From NCBI RefSeq assembly GCF_021390435.2, contig NZ_JAJVCN010000001.1, positions 1,178,001 to 1,242,000 of the forward strand: a stretch of DNA of 64,000 nucleotides, written 5' to 3'. A program made the position numbers and the translations under genes. Below the pieces are notes generated by a model that worked only from the letters and a program-made list of their open reading frames with translations, did not search any database and was not told the origin of the DNA. The DNA is from Kibdelosporangium philippinense. Its GTDB lineage: Bacteria > Actinomycetota > Actinomycetes > Mycobacteriales > Pseudonocardiaceae. Shown here in pieces: positions 17,134-25,204 of this stretch; the first letter of the stretch is position 1; each line of letters starts with the position of its first letter.

Positions 17134-18171
17134 TCAGTCCGTGGGCCAGTCTGCCGGTTCGGGACGGACCCGGATCGCGAGTTGCCCGAGATTGCCGCCC
17201 GACATCATTTCGACAAGGGCCTGCGGAGCGGCTTCGAGTCCGTTACGGATGTCCTCAAGCACGTGCACGTCCCCGTTGGACGCCATCGCCTGCAGATCCT
17301 GGAAAGCCACGGCCCAGCGGTCGGTCAAGTCGGTCGACCGGAAGCCTTCAAGCTGCAGCCTCTTGGTGAAGACCTGGAAGGCGAGGTCGGGCGGGCTTGG
17401 CGTTGACTGGCCGCTGTCGTGGCGCGAGCTCGTACCGATCAGTGCGACCCTGGCCTGCTGTGTGAGCAAGGGCAAGACAGCGTTGAGCACGTCGCCGCCA
17501 ACGGTGTCGAGGAAGGCGTCAACTCCGTCCGGACACGCCGCTTGCAGGTCTTCGGCGACTGTGTCGGAGGTGCGGTTCACCGCCGCGGCAAACCCCAACT
17601 GGTCCACGAGCATCGCGTTCTTGCGGTCCGAACTGGTGATGCCCACGACGCGGGCGCCGTGCACGCGGGCGATCTGTCCGGCGAGATGGCCGACTCCGCC
17701 TGCCGCACCGGATACCACGACCGTGTCGCCCGCGTGCACTGAAGCGACGGCGCGCACGCTGAAGTAGGCTGTCAACCCGTTGAAACCGAGCAGGCCGAGG
17801 TGACGCGAGAGGGGCCTGAACTTCGGCAGCGGGCGGACCTCGGACGGGGACGCGAGCGAATACTCCTGCCACCCACCGTTCCCGACGGCGACCATGGTTC
17901 CCGGCGCGGGGCCGCCGGATGGTGACGCGACCACCTCGCTGATGGCGGAGCTGGGGATCACTTCACCCACTGTCAGTTGTGGACGATAACTCGGGCTCCG
18001 CATGACAGCACGCGCGCCAGGAGCTACGGAAACGTAGACGGCACGGAGGAGCACCTGGTCTCCGCCTCGGGTGGGGACTGGGGCGGTCTCCGTCCTGAAA
18101 TGACGCAGCTCCACTGGCCCGGATGGCCGCTCTGCCATGACGATCCGCAATTGCTCAGGGTATTCCGGCAT
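17134..18171 (-). CDS. Zinc-independent MDR family NADP-dependent oxidoreductase
   Basis: 345 residues. The enoyl-reductase/leukotriene B4 dehydrogenase-type medium-chain reductase fold is shown by an N-terminal GroES-like half (ELRHFRTETAPVPTRGGDQVLLR), GFNGLTAYFSVRAVASVHAGDTVVVSGAAGGVGHLAGQ split by the Rossmann motif AAGGVG, and FLDTVGGDVLNAVLPLL. No zinc-binding Cys cluster is present. The reaction is likely reduction of an activated double bond or a ketone. It is transcribed away from the LeuA-like gene across a 411-bp divergent promoter and may be co-transcribed with the liv genes. Its substrate cannot be inferred. Confidence 0.85.
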   Translation of the reverse strand: MPEYPEQLRIVMAERPSGPVELRHFRTETAPVPTRGGDQVLLRAVYVSVAPGARAVMRSPSYRPQLTVGEVIPSSAISEVVASPSGGPAPGTMVAVGNGGWQEYSLASPSEVRPLPKFRPLSRHLGLLGFNGLTAYFSVRAVASVHAGDTVVVSGAAGGVGHLAGQIARVHGARVVGITSSDRKNAMLVDQLGFAAAVNRTSDTVAEDLQAACPDGVDAFLDTVGGDVLNAVLPLLTQQARVALIGTSSRHDSGQSTPSPPDLAFQVFTKRLQLEGFRSTDLTDRWAVAFQDLQAMASNGDVHVLEDIRNGLEAAPQALVEMMSGGNLGQLAIRVRPEPADWPTD

Positions 18172-18582
18172 TTCATGACCTCTTTGGACTGTTCTGGTGC
18201 CGACGACGATATGCGTCCCTGGATCTCACGGCAGGCTGAATGGCGGCAATCCGCCATGTGAGACAGGTCGGTCCGAGCTGATCGGGTGGAAGCGGCGGAT
18301 GTGCGGAACGTCGACAGACAAGCCGGTGGGCATCCACCAGCTGGAGCGGCTGGAAGGCGGGATCACGATTGGCACGCTGCCCCGGGCAGGGAGTGGCCCG
18401 ACCGGGCTGGGGCCAAGTGGCTTTGTATGTCATTTAGACGATCGTTTGTTTACCGTCAAACACAATCCGCCGGTTACGTCGGATCACCCTTGAGGGGTAG
18501 TGATATTCGGCCATGCCTCGGGATTCAATACGAGGCAACCCAGGCTGGGGCTGGGATCGTCGACTAGTTGGGGGATAGTGCT
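18172..18582. promoter_or_regulatory. Divergent promoter region between MDR gene and LeuA-like gene
   Basis: This 411-bp gene-free stretch lies between two divergently transcribed starts and should contain both promoters. AT-richer sequence around 18430-18480 includes the 8-bp palindrome ACGATCGT within TTTAGACGATCGTTTGTTTA, a possible operator core. GGGGG precedes the LeuA-like GTG. No gene was recognised in the stretch. Confidence 0.45.
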
Positions 18583-20226
18583 GTGTCTGACTCCTGTGCG
18601 CGACACCATGATTTACCGATCTTCGAGATCCAGCAACCTAGTTCGCTTCCGGTAGGCAAGTATCAACCTTATGTTCCGGTCGGTCTTGCCGATCGCACGT
18701 GGCCAGATCGGGTGCAGCGCCGGGCACCGATCTGGTGCAGTGTCGACCTTCGGGATGGCAATCAGGCTTTGCTTGAGCCGATGAGTATGGCCAGTCGGCA
18801 GGAGATGTTCCGGCTGCTGGTACGTATGGGGTTCAAGGAGATCGAGGTCGGCATGCCGGTCTCTTGCCGTGCCGACGCCGAGTTTCTGCGCTGGCTTGTT
18901 CGCAGTGACGCTGTTCCTGACGATGTGACGGTTCAGGTGCTTGTTCCGATGCGGCCCGAGTTGATCGTTGAGACCGTCAATATGTTGTGGGGCTTGCGAA
19001 GGGCCGTACTGCAGGTTTTTCATCCGGCTTCTCCCGCGCAGCGCCGGATGGTTCTTGGGCTCAGCCGCGAGGAGATGTTGCGGTTGGCTGTGGCCGGCGC
19101 GGATCTCGCTATGCGGCTGCGGGATGGGATGCCGTGCGAGATCCTGCTGCAGTACGCTCCCGAGTCGTTCACCCAGACTGAGCCGGAATACGCGCTCGAC
19201 TTGTGCAATGCGGTGCTGGAACGGTGGCAGCCAACGGCGGCCGATGGGGTACGGGTGAATTTGCCCGCGACCGTCGAGACCTTTCCGCCTCATGAATTCG
19301 CGGACCGCATTGAATGGTTTCATCGGCGGTTGGCGTTTCGTGACAAGGTTTTGCTCAGTGTTCACCCGCACAATGACCGCGGTACCGCCGTCGCGGCCGC
19401 TGAATCGGCGGTACTCGCCGGGGCCGACCGGGTTGAGGGCACATTGTTCGGAAACGGCGAGCGAAGTGGGAACGTTTGCCTTGTCACGCTTGCGATGAAT
19501 TTGTTCTCTCAGGGCGTCGATCCGATGCTGGAGCTTGGCGACCTTGACGACATTCGCCGGACGGTCGCGCGGTGTACCAAGATGCCCATCGGCCCGCGCC
19601 AGCCATGGGCCGGGGAGCTGGTCTACACCTCGCTGGCTGGGTCGCACCAGGACGCGATCGCCAAGGGCCTGCGTGAACGGGAGCGGTCCGGACAACCCTG
19701 CTGGGAGGTGCCGTATCTGGCGATCGACCCGCACGACATCGGCCGGGACTACCAGGCGCTGATCCGGCTGAGCAACCAGTCCGGCAAGGGCGGCCTCGCG
19801 TACGTCATGCGCGCCGACCACAACGTCGATTTGCCGCGTGGCGTCCAGATCGAACTGGCCGAAGCCGCCAAGCGGGAGATGGACGAAGGCAGGGACCTCG
19901 ACTCCGGCGGGGTGTGGTCGCTGTTCGAACGGCAGTACCTGCGGCAAGCTTCGGCCGAGCTGGAGGCCTCGGTCGCGGTGGGTTCGTGCCAGCCCGACGA
20001 CCTCGTCGCGATGGTCAGTCACCGGCTTGGCTGCCCGGCCCGGCTGGTGGATCTCGTTGAGCAGCCCCGAGGCGCCGAGACGGTGTGCTTTTGCCAGGTC
20101 GCGTGCGGCACGGTGACCCGCTGGGGCGTGGGGATCGCCGCGACCAAACAACGCGCGCGGCTCTCCGCGGTCTACAGCGGCCTTGTCCGGCTGGCCGCCG
20201 CCAGCGTCCGCGATCGCGCGAGTTGA
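18583..20226 (+). CDS. 2-isopropylmalate synthase paralogue (LeuA-like, DRE-TIM)
   Basis: 547 residues. The catalytic barrel has the DRE metal motif as VDLRDGNQALLEPM, the MGFKEIEVGMPV strand, the HxH metal ligands in SVHPHNDRGTAVAAAES, and the family glycine motif LFGNGERSGNVCLV. LeuA condenses acetyl-CoA with 2-ketoisovalerate; related enzymes use other 2-oxo acids. The substrate-side segment MPVSCRADAEFLRW departs from housekeeping LeuA (usually FPSASQTDFDF), so a different keto acid is possible. The GTG at 18583 has GGGGG ten bases upstream. It stands alone between two regulator genes and a liv-type transporter, consistent with a dedicated supply enzyme for a homologated or branched building block. 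Confidence 0.85.
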   Translation: MSDSCARHHDLPIFEIQQPSSLPVGKYQPYVPVGLADRTWPDRVQRRAPIWCSVDLRDGNQALLEPMSMASRQEMFRLLVRMGFKEIEVGMPVSCRADAEFLRWLVRSDAVPDDVTVQVLVPMRPELIVETVNMLWGLRRAVLQVFHPASPAQRRMVLGLSREEMLRLAVAGADLAMRLRDGMPCEILLQYAPESFTQTEPEYALDLCNAVLERWQPTAADGVRVNLPATVETFPPHEFADRIEWFHRRLAFRDKVLLSVHPHNDRGTAVAAAESAVLAGADRVEGTLFGNGERSGNVCLVTLAMNLFSQGVDPMLELGDLDDIRRTVARCTKMPIGPRQPWAGELVYTSLAGSHQDAIAKGLRERERSGQPCWEVPYLAIDPHDIGRDYQALIRLSNQSGKGGLAYVMRADHNVDLPRGVQIELAEAAKREMDEGRDLDSGGVWSLFERQYLRQASAELEASVAVGSCQPDDLVAMVSHRLGCPARLVDLVEQPRGAETVCFCQVACGTVTRWGVGIAATKQRARLSAVYSGLVRLAAASVRDRAS

Positions 20227-20232
20227 CCTGAG

Positions 20233-20273
20233 AAGGGCGCCTGCCCCGGGAAAACCCGGAGCAGGCGCCCTTT
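20233..20273. terminator. Strong bidirectional terminator
   Basis: AAGGGCGCCTGC and GCAGGCGCCCTT form a long stem with an inner CCGGG/CCCGG extension and an AAAA loop, followed by a short T-run. It lies between the convergent LeuA-like and SARP genes. Confidence 0.85.
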
Positions 20274-20280
20274 CCTATGG

Positions 20281-21180
20281 TCAGCTGACGTCGCGTTCGC
20301 GGGCGGACGTGACCATCGTCAGACCGCGGTTGCGGGGCATGGGCATCACCTGGGCGAGCTCCTCGCGCATCGCCGCACTCGCCTGGTCCTGGCGCAGCTC
20401 GCCGCGCATCGCCTGGACGTAGACCCACTCGGTCTGCGAGCTCGGCCGCACACCCAGCTCGTCGCGCAGGCGGCGCGTGCAGATGTCGTGCCAGCGGCGG
20501 ACCGTGCCCAGCTCGCCGAACTTGCCGTGCACGGTCATCAGCAGCTGGTAGGTCTCTTCGCGGTACGGGTCAAGCTCGACGATCCGGCGGCACCAGCGCG
20601 CCACGTCCGCGATGTCTCCGCAGCCGAGCGACTCCGTGGTGAGCCGGTCGAGCGCGCGCAGGGCCAGCGACTTGCACCACTGGCGCTGCTCGACGATCCA
20701 GTCGGCCGAGTCGCCTGCAAGGAAGTCGCCCTGGTAAAGGTGCATCGCCTGGCTGTAGGCGGCCATCGCGGCCGTGGTGTCGCCTGCCCGGTCGGCGTCG
20801 CGGCCCCGGTCGATCAGCCGCTCGAACTGGTCGACGTCCACCCACATGTTCTCGGCGTGCAGGACGTAGCCGAAGTCCTGGTGCACGATCCGCACGCCGT
20901 GCTCGCCGTTGCCGTCCGGCCGGATCCGCAGGATCTGCCGCAGCGCGTGCATGGCCACCTTCAGCGAGCTGGAATTCGGCGACCACTCGCCTTGTGGCCA
21001 CAGCACCTCGTACAGCTTGTCCCGGAGAATGACACGGTCGGAGTGCATGAGCAGATATTGGAAAAGGCTGCGGGCCTTGCCTGCCCGCCATTTCTGAACG
21101 GGCGAGCCGTCGATGTGCACCGAGAAGGCGCCGAACAGCCTGACGTAGACGGTCGCAGTGGCAGCGTTGGTGGTGGACAT
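20281..21180 (-). CDS. SARP-type transcriptional regulator (winged helix plus BTAD)
   Basis: 299 residues. An N-terminal OmpR-like winged helix (VYVRLFGAFSVHIDG, then RSLFQYLLMHSDRVILRDKL and SSLKVAMHALRQILR) is followed by a transcriptional activation domain (QFERLIDRGRDADRAGD to MTVHGKFGELGTVRRWHDIC). The ATG at 21180 follows GAAGGGA at good spacing; the longer upstream frame crosses the promoter. It lacks the NB-ARC domain of the AfsR-like protein at 10.6 kb. It diverges from the UbiA gene and could activate the UbiA-kinase-regulator operon or the peptide genes. Confidence 0.85.
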   Translation of the reverse strand: MSTTNAATATVYVRLFGAFSVHIDGSPVQKWRAGKARSLFQYLLMHSDRVILRDKLYEVLWPQGEWSPNSSSLKVAMHALRQILRIRPDGNGEHGVRIVHQDFGYVLHAENMWVDVDQFERLIDRGRDADRAGDTTAAMAAYSQAMHLYQGDFLAGDSADWIVEQRQWCKSLALRALDRLTTESLGCGDIADVARWCRRIVELDPYREETYQLLMTVHGKFGELGTVRRWHDICTRRLRDELGVRPSSQTEWVYVQAMRGELRQDQASAAMREELAQVMPMPRNRGLTMVTSARERDVS

Positions 21181-21293
21181 CGGCGATTTCCCTTCGGCCT
21201 GTCGAGCTGCTTCGCGCCGTTGATGGCGACCGCCCCCTCGGGCGCCGGGCAACTCGTACAGGTTCGAAGTTATCCCCTGCTCAGGGCCATACC

Positions 21294-21359
21294 AAGGTAG
21301 CTGCGACCGCCGTCCGGCAAGACACATCCAAGGTGGTGGCGGCAATGTGACAAAGGTAG
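21294..21359. promoter_or_regulatory. Three AAGGTRG direct repeats in the SARP/UbiA divergent promoter
   Basis: AAGGTAG at 21294, AAGGTGG at 21330 and AAGGTAG at 21353 occur in the same orientation within 66 bp, between the SARP start (21180) and the UbiA start (21402). SARP proteins bind heptamer direct repeats spaced by multiples of about 11 bp; the observed 36 and 23 bp only roughly fit. A candidate operator for autoregulation or activation. Confidence 0.35.
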
Positions 21360-21401
21360 TAGAGAGATGGGTTGTTGGAGTGATACCAATCACACGGGGG
21401 T

Positions 21402-22358
21402 GTGAGAAAACAAGGTATGACTATTAATTCTTACCTACTGCCCCCTACTTCTTACGAGAGTGTCGCGGTCGGTCGTGACAATGCGTCCACAAGTGGTCGC
21501 ACATTGTATTGGCTCGGGTTACTCGCCAAAGAAGCCCGTGTTGTCGTCCAAGTCATGTATGCGCTGCGTTTCCTCGTCGGCGTCTCGATGACCGTGCCGG
21601 TGACCGGTTTATGGAACTTATCGACACTAACCGGACTGGCCGCATGGGTGCCGGTGGTCGCCGCGATATATCTGATCAACGGCATCGCGGACATCGAAGG
21701 CGACCAGCGCAACGGCTCCAAGCGGCCGATCGCGACCGGTGCGCTGAGTGTGGAGGCCGCGTGGCGCGCGGTCGGTTGGCTGGTTTTGTTCGGCCTTTCG
21801 GCGGCCGCATTGGTGTCGTACGAGATGGTTGCGCTCTCATTGGTAATGCTTGCCGTCGGCTGGGCCTACTCGTGCGGTCCGTGGCCATTGAAAAACACTG
21901 TCGCCGGCGTTCTCATCGGTGGCTCCGTATTGGGGTTCTTGACCTATCTGGCCGGATTCGTGGCCACGCCAGGTGGCGTCCTTTCGGTTGATTTTTTGGT
22001 GCTGGCGGGTGGGTTGTCGCTGTGGATGGGCGTGGTCGGCGGATTCACCAAAGACCTCAAGGACGTGCCAGGAGACCGTGCCGCGGGCCGTCGCACGCTG
22101 CCGGTACGCCTCGGTGTGCGGCGTGCCGCGGTTGTCGCCGCTGTGGTGGCTGTCGTTTTCGCGCTGCTCTATGCTGGCTTGGTCAGCTCGGTGGCGGTTG
22201 CGCTGGTGCCGCACTCGATCGGTCTGTTCCTCGGTGCGCTCGCCGTTGCCGCCATCGCTGGGCAGCCGCCTGGGGAGGGCAGGACGGTACCGAAGTGGCC
22301 ATATCGCGCGTTCATGATCACGCAATACTTCGCGAATCTGCTCGCTGTGTGGTCATGA
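21402..22358 (+). CDS. UbiA-family membrane prenyltransferase
   Basis: 318 residues with about eight hydrophobic segments. The first Asp-rich site is NGIADIEGDQRNGSKRP (NxxxDxxxD, Mg-prenyl diphosphate binding) and the second is GGFTKDLKDVPGDRAAGRR. The enzyme transfers an isoprenoid chain to an aromatic or polyol acceptor at the membrane. The GTG at 21402 and the ATG at 21417 are both possible; GGGGG ends right before the GTG, which leaves the start unsettled. The stop overlaps ATG codons of the kinase frame. The acceptor is unknown: an aryl acid from the neighbouring pathway is attractive but unproven, and quinone or lipid substrates remain possible. Confidence 0.87.
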   Translation: MRKQGMTINSYLLPPTSYESVAVGRDNASTSGRTLYWLGLLAKEARVVVQVMYALRFLVGVSMTVPVTGLWNLSTLTGLAAWVPVVAAIYLINGIADIEGDQRNGSKRPIATGALSVEAAWRAVGWLVLFGLSAAALVSYEMVALSLVMLAVGWAYSCGPWPLKNTVAGVLIGGSVLGFLTYLAGFVATPGGVLSVDFLVLAGGLSLWMGVVGGFTKDLKDVPGDRAAGRRTLPVRLGVRRAAVVAAVVAVVFALLYAGLVSSVAVALVPHSIGLFLGALAVAAIAGQPPGEGRTVPKWPYRAFMITQYFANLLAVWS

Positions 22359-22414
22359 CCGGGCGCTGGGGCGGACAATTGAAAAGTTATCCAGACCGGT
22401 GCGAGGGGGATCGG

Positions 22415-23503
22415 ATGATGGGATCCGACTCGGTGGGCGACACGGATGGCCTGGTAGAACTGATATCCGCGGCCCGGGAGAACATTCTCGTGGCTTATCG
22501 TGAAGCGTTGACTACGCTGGAGAGTCATATTGTCGACGACACCGCGTGGCTCGAGCAGGCGATCCGGCAGGCGGGCGCGATTCTCGACGAGATCAAATGC
22601 GTGGATCTGTCGGTCGAAACGACCCCTTCGGTCAGTGATTTTCTGCCTGACCAACTGAGTTCCGAAATCGGCGAGACCAGAGCGAGCCACGGTGTGCACC
22701 CGGCCGAGTCGCTGCGCGCGGCGACGATCCTCTTCGACATCGTGCTGCGGGAACTGCACCTGAGTGACCATGCGGACGTCGAGCTGACGGTCGCGTTGAG
22801 CCGGGCGCTGCACCGGGCGATCATGCGCCGAATCGGGGTCGCCTCCGTGTCGTACGCGAGCCTGCTGCTGGAAAAGGTGCACAGTTCGCACTTGGCCGAA
22901 CGGCACCGGATGGCCAGGGAGCTGCACGACCGGGCGGCGCACGCGATCGGCGTCGGCCTGCAGAACCTGCAGCTGCACGACATCTATGTCGGCGGTCAGC
23001 CGGAGCTCTCGGCCCGCAAGCTCGAGACGGCAAGAGTCGCATTGGGCGAGGCACTGCACACCGTCCGGGCGTTGTCTGCGGAACTGGGCAGCGCACTGGG
23101 GGCGGACCGGCTTGAAGTCGCGTTGCGCAAATACCTGGCGATCAGTGTCTCCCCGGCCATCAAGGTCAAGTTCACCGTCGCAGGCGACGACGGGGTGGTG
23201 CCCGCGCCGTTCGCGGAGGAGCTCTACCTTGTCCTCCGGGAAGCGGTACGCAATTCGCTGCTGCATGGTGACCCTGGACAGATTGAGATAGCCGTCGACA
23301 TCGTCGATGGTCATTTCAACGGCGTGGTGCGCGATGACGGCACGGGATTCGACGTCACGCGCGTCCTGCGAGAGGGAAGCGGGGTCGGATTGACGTCCAT
23401 GCGGGAACGCGTCGAGCTGCTCGGCGGATCGCTCAAGGTGGTCAGCGGCAACACGGGCACGGTCGTGTCGGTGTGGGTCCATCTGCCGGGCGGGCCGTCA
23501 TGA
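22415..23503 (+). CDS. Soluble NarL-partner sensor histidine kinase (HisKA_3)
   Basis: 362 residues. The dimerisation/phospho-acceptor box is RHRMARELHDRAAHAIG (His in ELHDR), and the ATPase part has LREAVRNSLLHG (N box), RDDGTGFDVTRV (G1 box) and GSGVGLTSMRERVELLGG (G2 box). No transmembrane segment is visible, so it senses a cytoplasmic signal or works through a partner. The ATG at 22415 follows GAGGGGG. An alternative ATG at 22355 would overlap the UbiA stop (ATGA). It is translationally coupled to the response regulator. The N-terminal 180 helical residues have no recognised sensor domain. Confidence 0.88.
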   Translation: MMGSDSVGDTDGLVELISAARENILVAYREALTTLESHIVDDTAWLEQAIRQAGAILDEIKCVDLSVETTPSVSDFLPDQLSSEIGETRASHGVHPAESLRAATILFDIVLRELHLSDHADVELTVALSRALHRAIMRRIGVASVSYASLLLEKVHSSHLAERHRMARELHDRAAHAIGVGLQNLQLHDIYVGGQPELSARKLETARVALGEALHTVRALSAELGSALGADRLEVALRKYLAISVSPAIKVKFTVAGDDGVVPAPFAEELYLVLREAVRNSLLHGDPGQIEIAVDIVDGHFNGVVRDDGTGFDVTRVLREGSGVGLTSMRERVELLGGSLKVVSGNTGTVVSVWVHLPGGPS

Positions 23504-24150
23504 CCGAGGCAACGCCAGTACGTCTTGTGGTCGTCGACGATCACACGCTCTTCCGTGAAGGCGTCAGGGAGATGCTGCAGACCGCGCCGAACTTCCAGGT
23601 GGTCGGCGAGGGGGAGTCCGGCGCGCAGGCCATCACGCTGGCCGGGGAGCTGCAGCCGGACGTTGTCCTGCTTGACGTGGAGATGCCCGGCCCCGGCGTC
23701 GCGGTGACCATCAAACAGATCCGGTTCACGGCCCCGTTCACCAAGATCGTCATCCTGACCATGCACGACGACCCGGTGCTGGTGCACGATTTGCTCGAGT
23801 TGGGAGCGTCGGCTTACCTGGTGAAGACCGTCGGCAAGGACGAACTCGTCGCGGCGGTCCGTTCGGTCGCCCGTGGCGACGGCAACGTGCTGCTGTCGGT
23901 GTCCCGGATGACCATCGAAGGTCTCGACCGCCAGCACGAAAGCAAGATCATCTCAGGCCGTGAGCTCGAGGTGCTGCGCCTGCTGGCGAAGGCGAAGAGC
24001 AACGCACAGATCGCGGCGGAGCTGTACATCGCGCCAGGCACGGTCAAACGTCACCTGACGAACATCTACGCCAAGCTGGGCGCGGTGTCCCGGATGGACG
24101 CGGTCCGCAAAGCCGTGGCCGCCCGGTTGATCAAAGGCGTAGAAGACTAG
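23500..24150 (+). CDS. NarL/LuxR-type response regulator
   Basis: 216 residues. The receiver domain has the acidic pair in RLVVVDDHTLFREG, the phospho-acceptor Asp in DVVLLDVEMPGPG and the conserved Lys in AYLVKTVGKDEL. The output domain is a LuxR HTH: SGRELEVLRLLAKAKSNAQI then GTVKRHLTNIYAKL. The ATG at 23500 overlaps the kinase stop (ATGA). An IS5-type element is inserted at its stop codon: the TAG stays in place because the TA target duplication restores it. Any downstream genes of this operon have therefore been separated from it. Confidence 0.93.
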   Translation: MTEATPVRLVVVDDHTLFREGVREMLQTAPNFQVVGEGESGAQAITLAGELQPDVVLLDVEMPGPGVAVTIKQIRFTAPFTKIVILTMHDDPVLVHDLLELGASAYLVKTVGKDELVAAVRSVARGDGNVLLSVSRMTIEGLDRQHESKIISGRELEVLRLLAKAKSNAQIAAELYIAPGTVKRHLTNIYAKLGAVSRMDAVRKAVAARLIKGVED

Positions 24151-25088
24151 GGTCTGTTTCGAAAGTCATGGGAGCCACTCGTTGATCGCTGCGATGGTGA
24201 CCGTGGTTTCGTAGCGAACGGCGAGCTTGTCGTATCTGGTGGCGACGGCTCGGTTTCGTTTGAGACGGTTGATCCCGCACTCGACAGCGTGCCGTTGCTT
24301 GTAGATCTCCTTGTCGAATGCGGGTGGTCGTCCTCCGTGTGAGCCCTTGTTCTTGCGGTTGCGGACCTGGTCGGCCTTGTCCGGGATGGTGCAGCGGATA
24401 CCGCGCCTGCGCAGGTAGGCGCGGTTGGCGCGGGACCCGTAGGCTTTGTCGCCGAGCACCCGATTCGGGCGGCAGCGCGGCCGACCGCGATCCCGCCGGG
24501 GTACCCGGATACGGTCGAGCACCACCTGAAACTGGGGCGAGTCACCTCGCTGGCCAGCGGTGATCACGATTGATAAGGGCTTTTGTCCCTGCTCGACCGC
24601 CAGGTGAGTCTTGGTCGTCAACCCGCCTCGGGAGCGCCCCAGCCCGTGATCGGCCGGTTCGACCTCGACCCCGCCCGGAGACTCCTTCTGGAGATCCCCT
24701 TTTGACGCGCACCAGCCGCGTGCTGGTGCGCACGAGCCACCGTGGAGTCCACGCTGACATCCCAGGTGATCAGGCCCGCAGCGTCCGCGTCCGCCTGCAA
24801 CGCGACCAGAATCCTCTTCCACGTGCCATCCCGTTGCCACCGCCGGAACAAGCCATACACCGTCTCCCACGGGCCGTAACGCTCCGGCAGATCCCGCCAC
24901 GGCACACCGGTTCGAACCCGAAACCGGATCCCGTCAATAAGCTTCCGCTTCGCATGCTTCGGCGGCCTGCCAGGCTTCTTGCCCCTGGGCAGCAAGGGTT
25001 CCAGCTTCGCCCACTGCTCGTTGGTCAGATCACCACGCCCCACGAATCAAGATCATCTCAAACCTTGATCAACTTGTGAAACAGGCCC
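24150..25088. mobile_element. IS5-type (IS427-like) insertion sequence
   Basis: The imperfect inverted repeats are GGGTCTGTTTCGAAAG at the left and its counterpart GGGCCTGTTTCACAAG (complement) at the right. TA flanks both ends (24148-24149 and 25089-25090), consistent with a TA target duplication. The transposase lies in two overlapping frames on the minus strand. The element is 939 bp and appears complete. It separates the UbiA-kinase-regulator operon from the peptide gene cluster. Confidence 0.85.
24166..25043 (-). CDS. IS5-type transposase, two frames joined by probable -1 frameshift
   Basis: The first frame (25043 to 24618) encodes the N-terminal half: [35 protein letters not shown] and [18 protein letters not shown] (first catalytic Asp). 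The second frame ends at 24166 and carries [35 protein letters not shown] (second Asp) and [20 protein letters not shown] (catalytic Glu). They join at AAAAGGGG on the minus strand (24696-24703): reading -1 there converts ARQKG-ISR into ARQKG-DLQ and restores the family sequence. The product would be about 290 residues. A pseudogene caused by a base loss cannot be excluded, but slippery-site frameshifting is the norm in this group. Confidence 0.8.
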
Positions 25089-25098
25089 TAGAAGCCAG

Positions 25099-25148
25099 AC
25101 CTCGTGAGTGGTTATGCGGGTTAGAACGCGCATAACCACTCACGAGGT
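25099..25148. terminator. Long perfect hairpin, CTCGTGAG family
   Basis: Twenty-base perfect arms (ACCTCGTGAGTGGTTATGCG and complement) surround a 10-base loop containing GGTTAGAAC. It lies 56 bp beyond the DAHP synthase stop, so it can end the minus-strand operon. Near-identical hairpins occur at 36854-36898 and 57783-57828. Confidence 0.75.
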
Positions 25149-25204
25149 GGCGGACGCGTGGCTTTAGCCCGCCAGTTGGGGACTGGCGGGTTCAGGAGTG
25201 ACCC

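Noticed and set aside
18613..20151. 512-codon antisense frame over the LeuA-like gene
   Set aside because: No domain is visible, and the sense strand has all DRE-TIM motifs; long antisense frames are common at this GC content.
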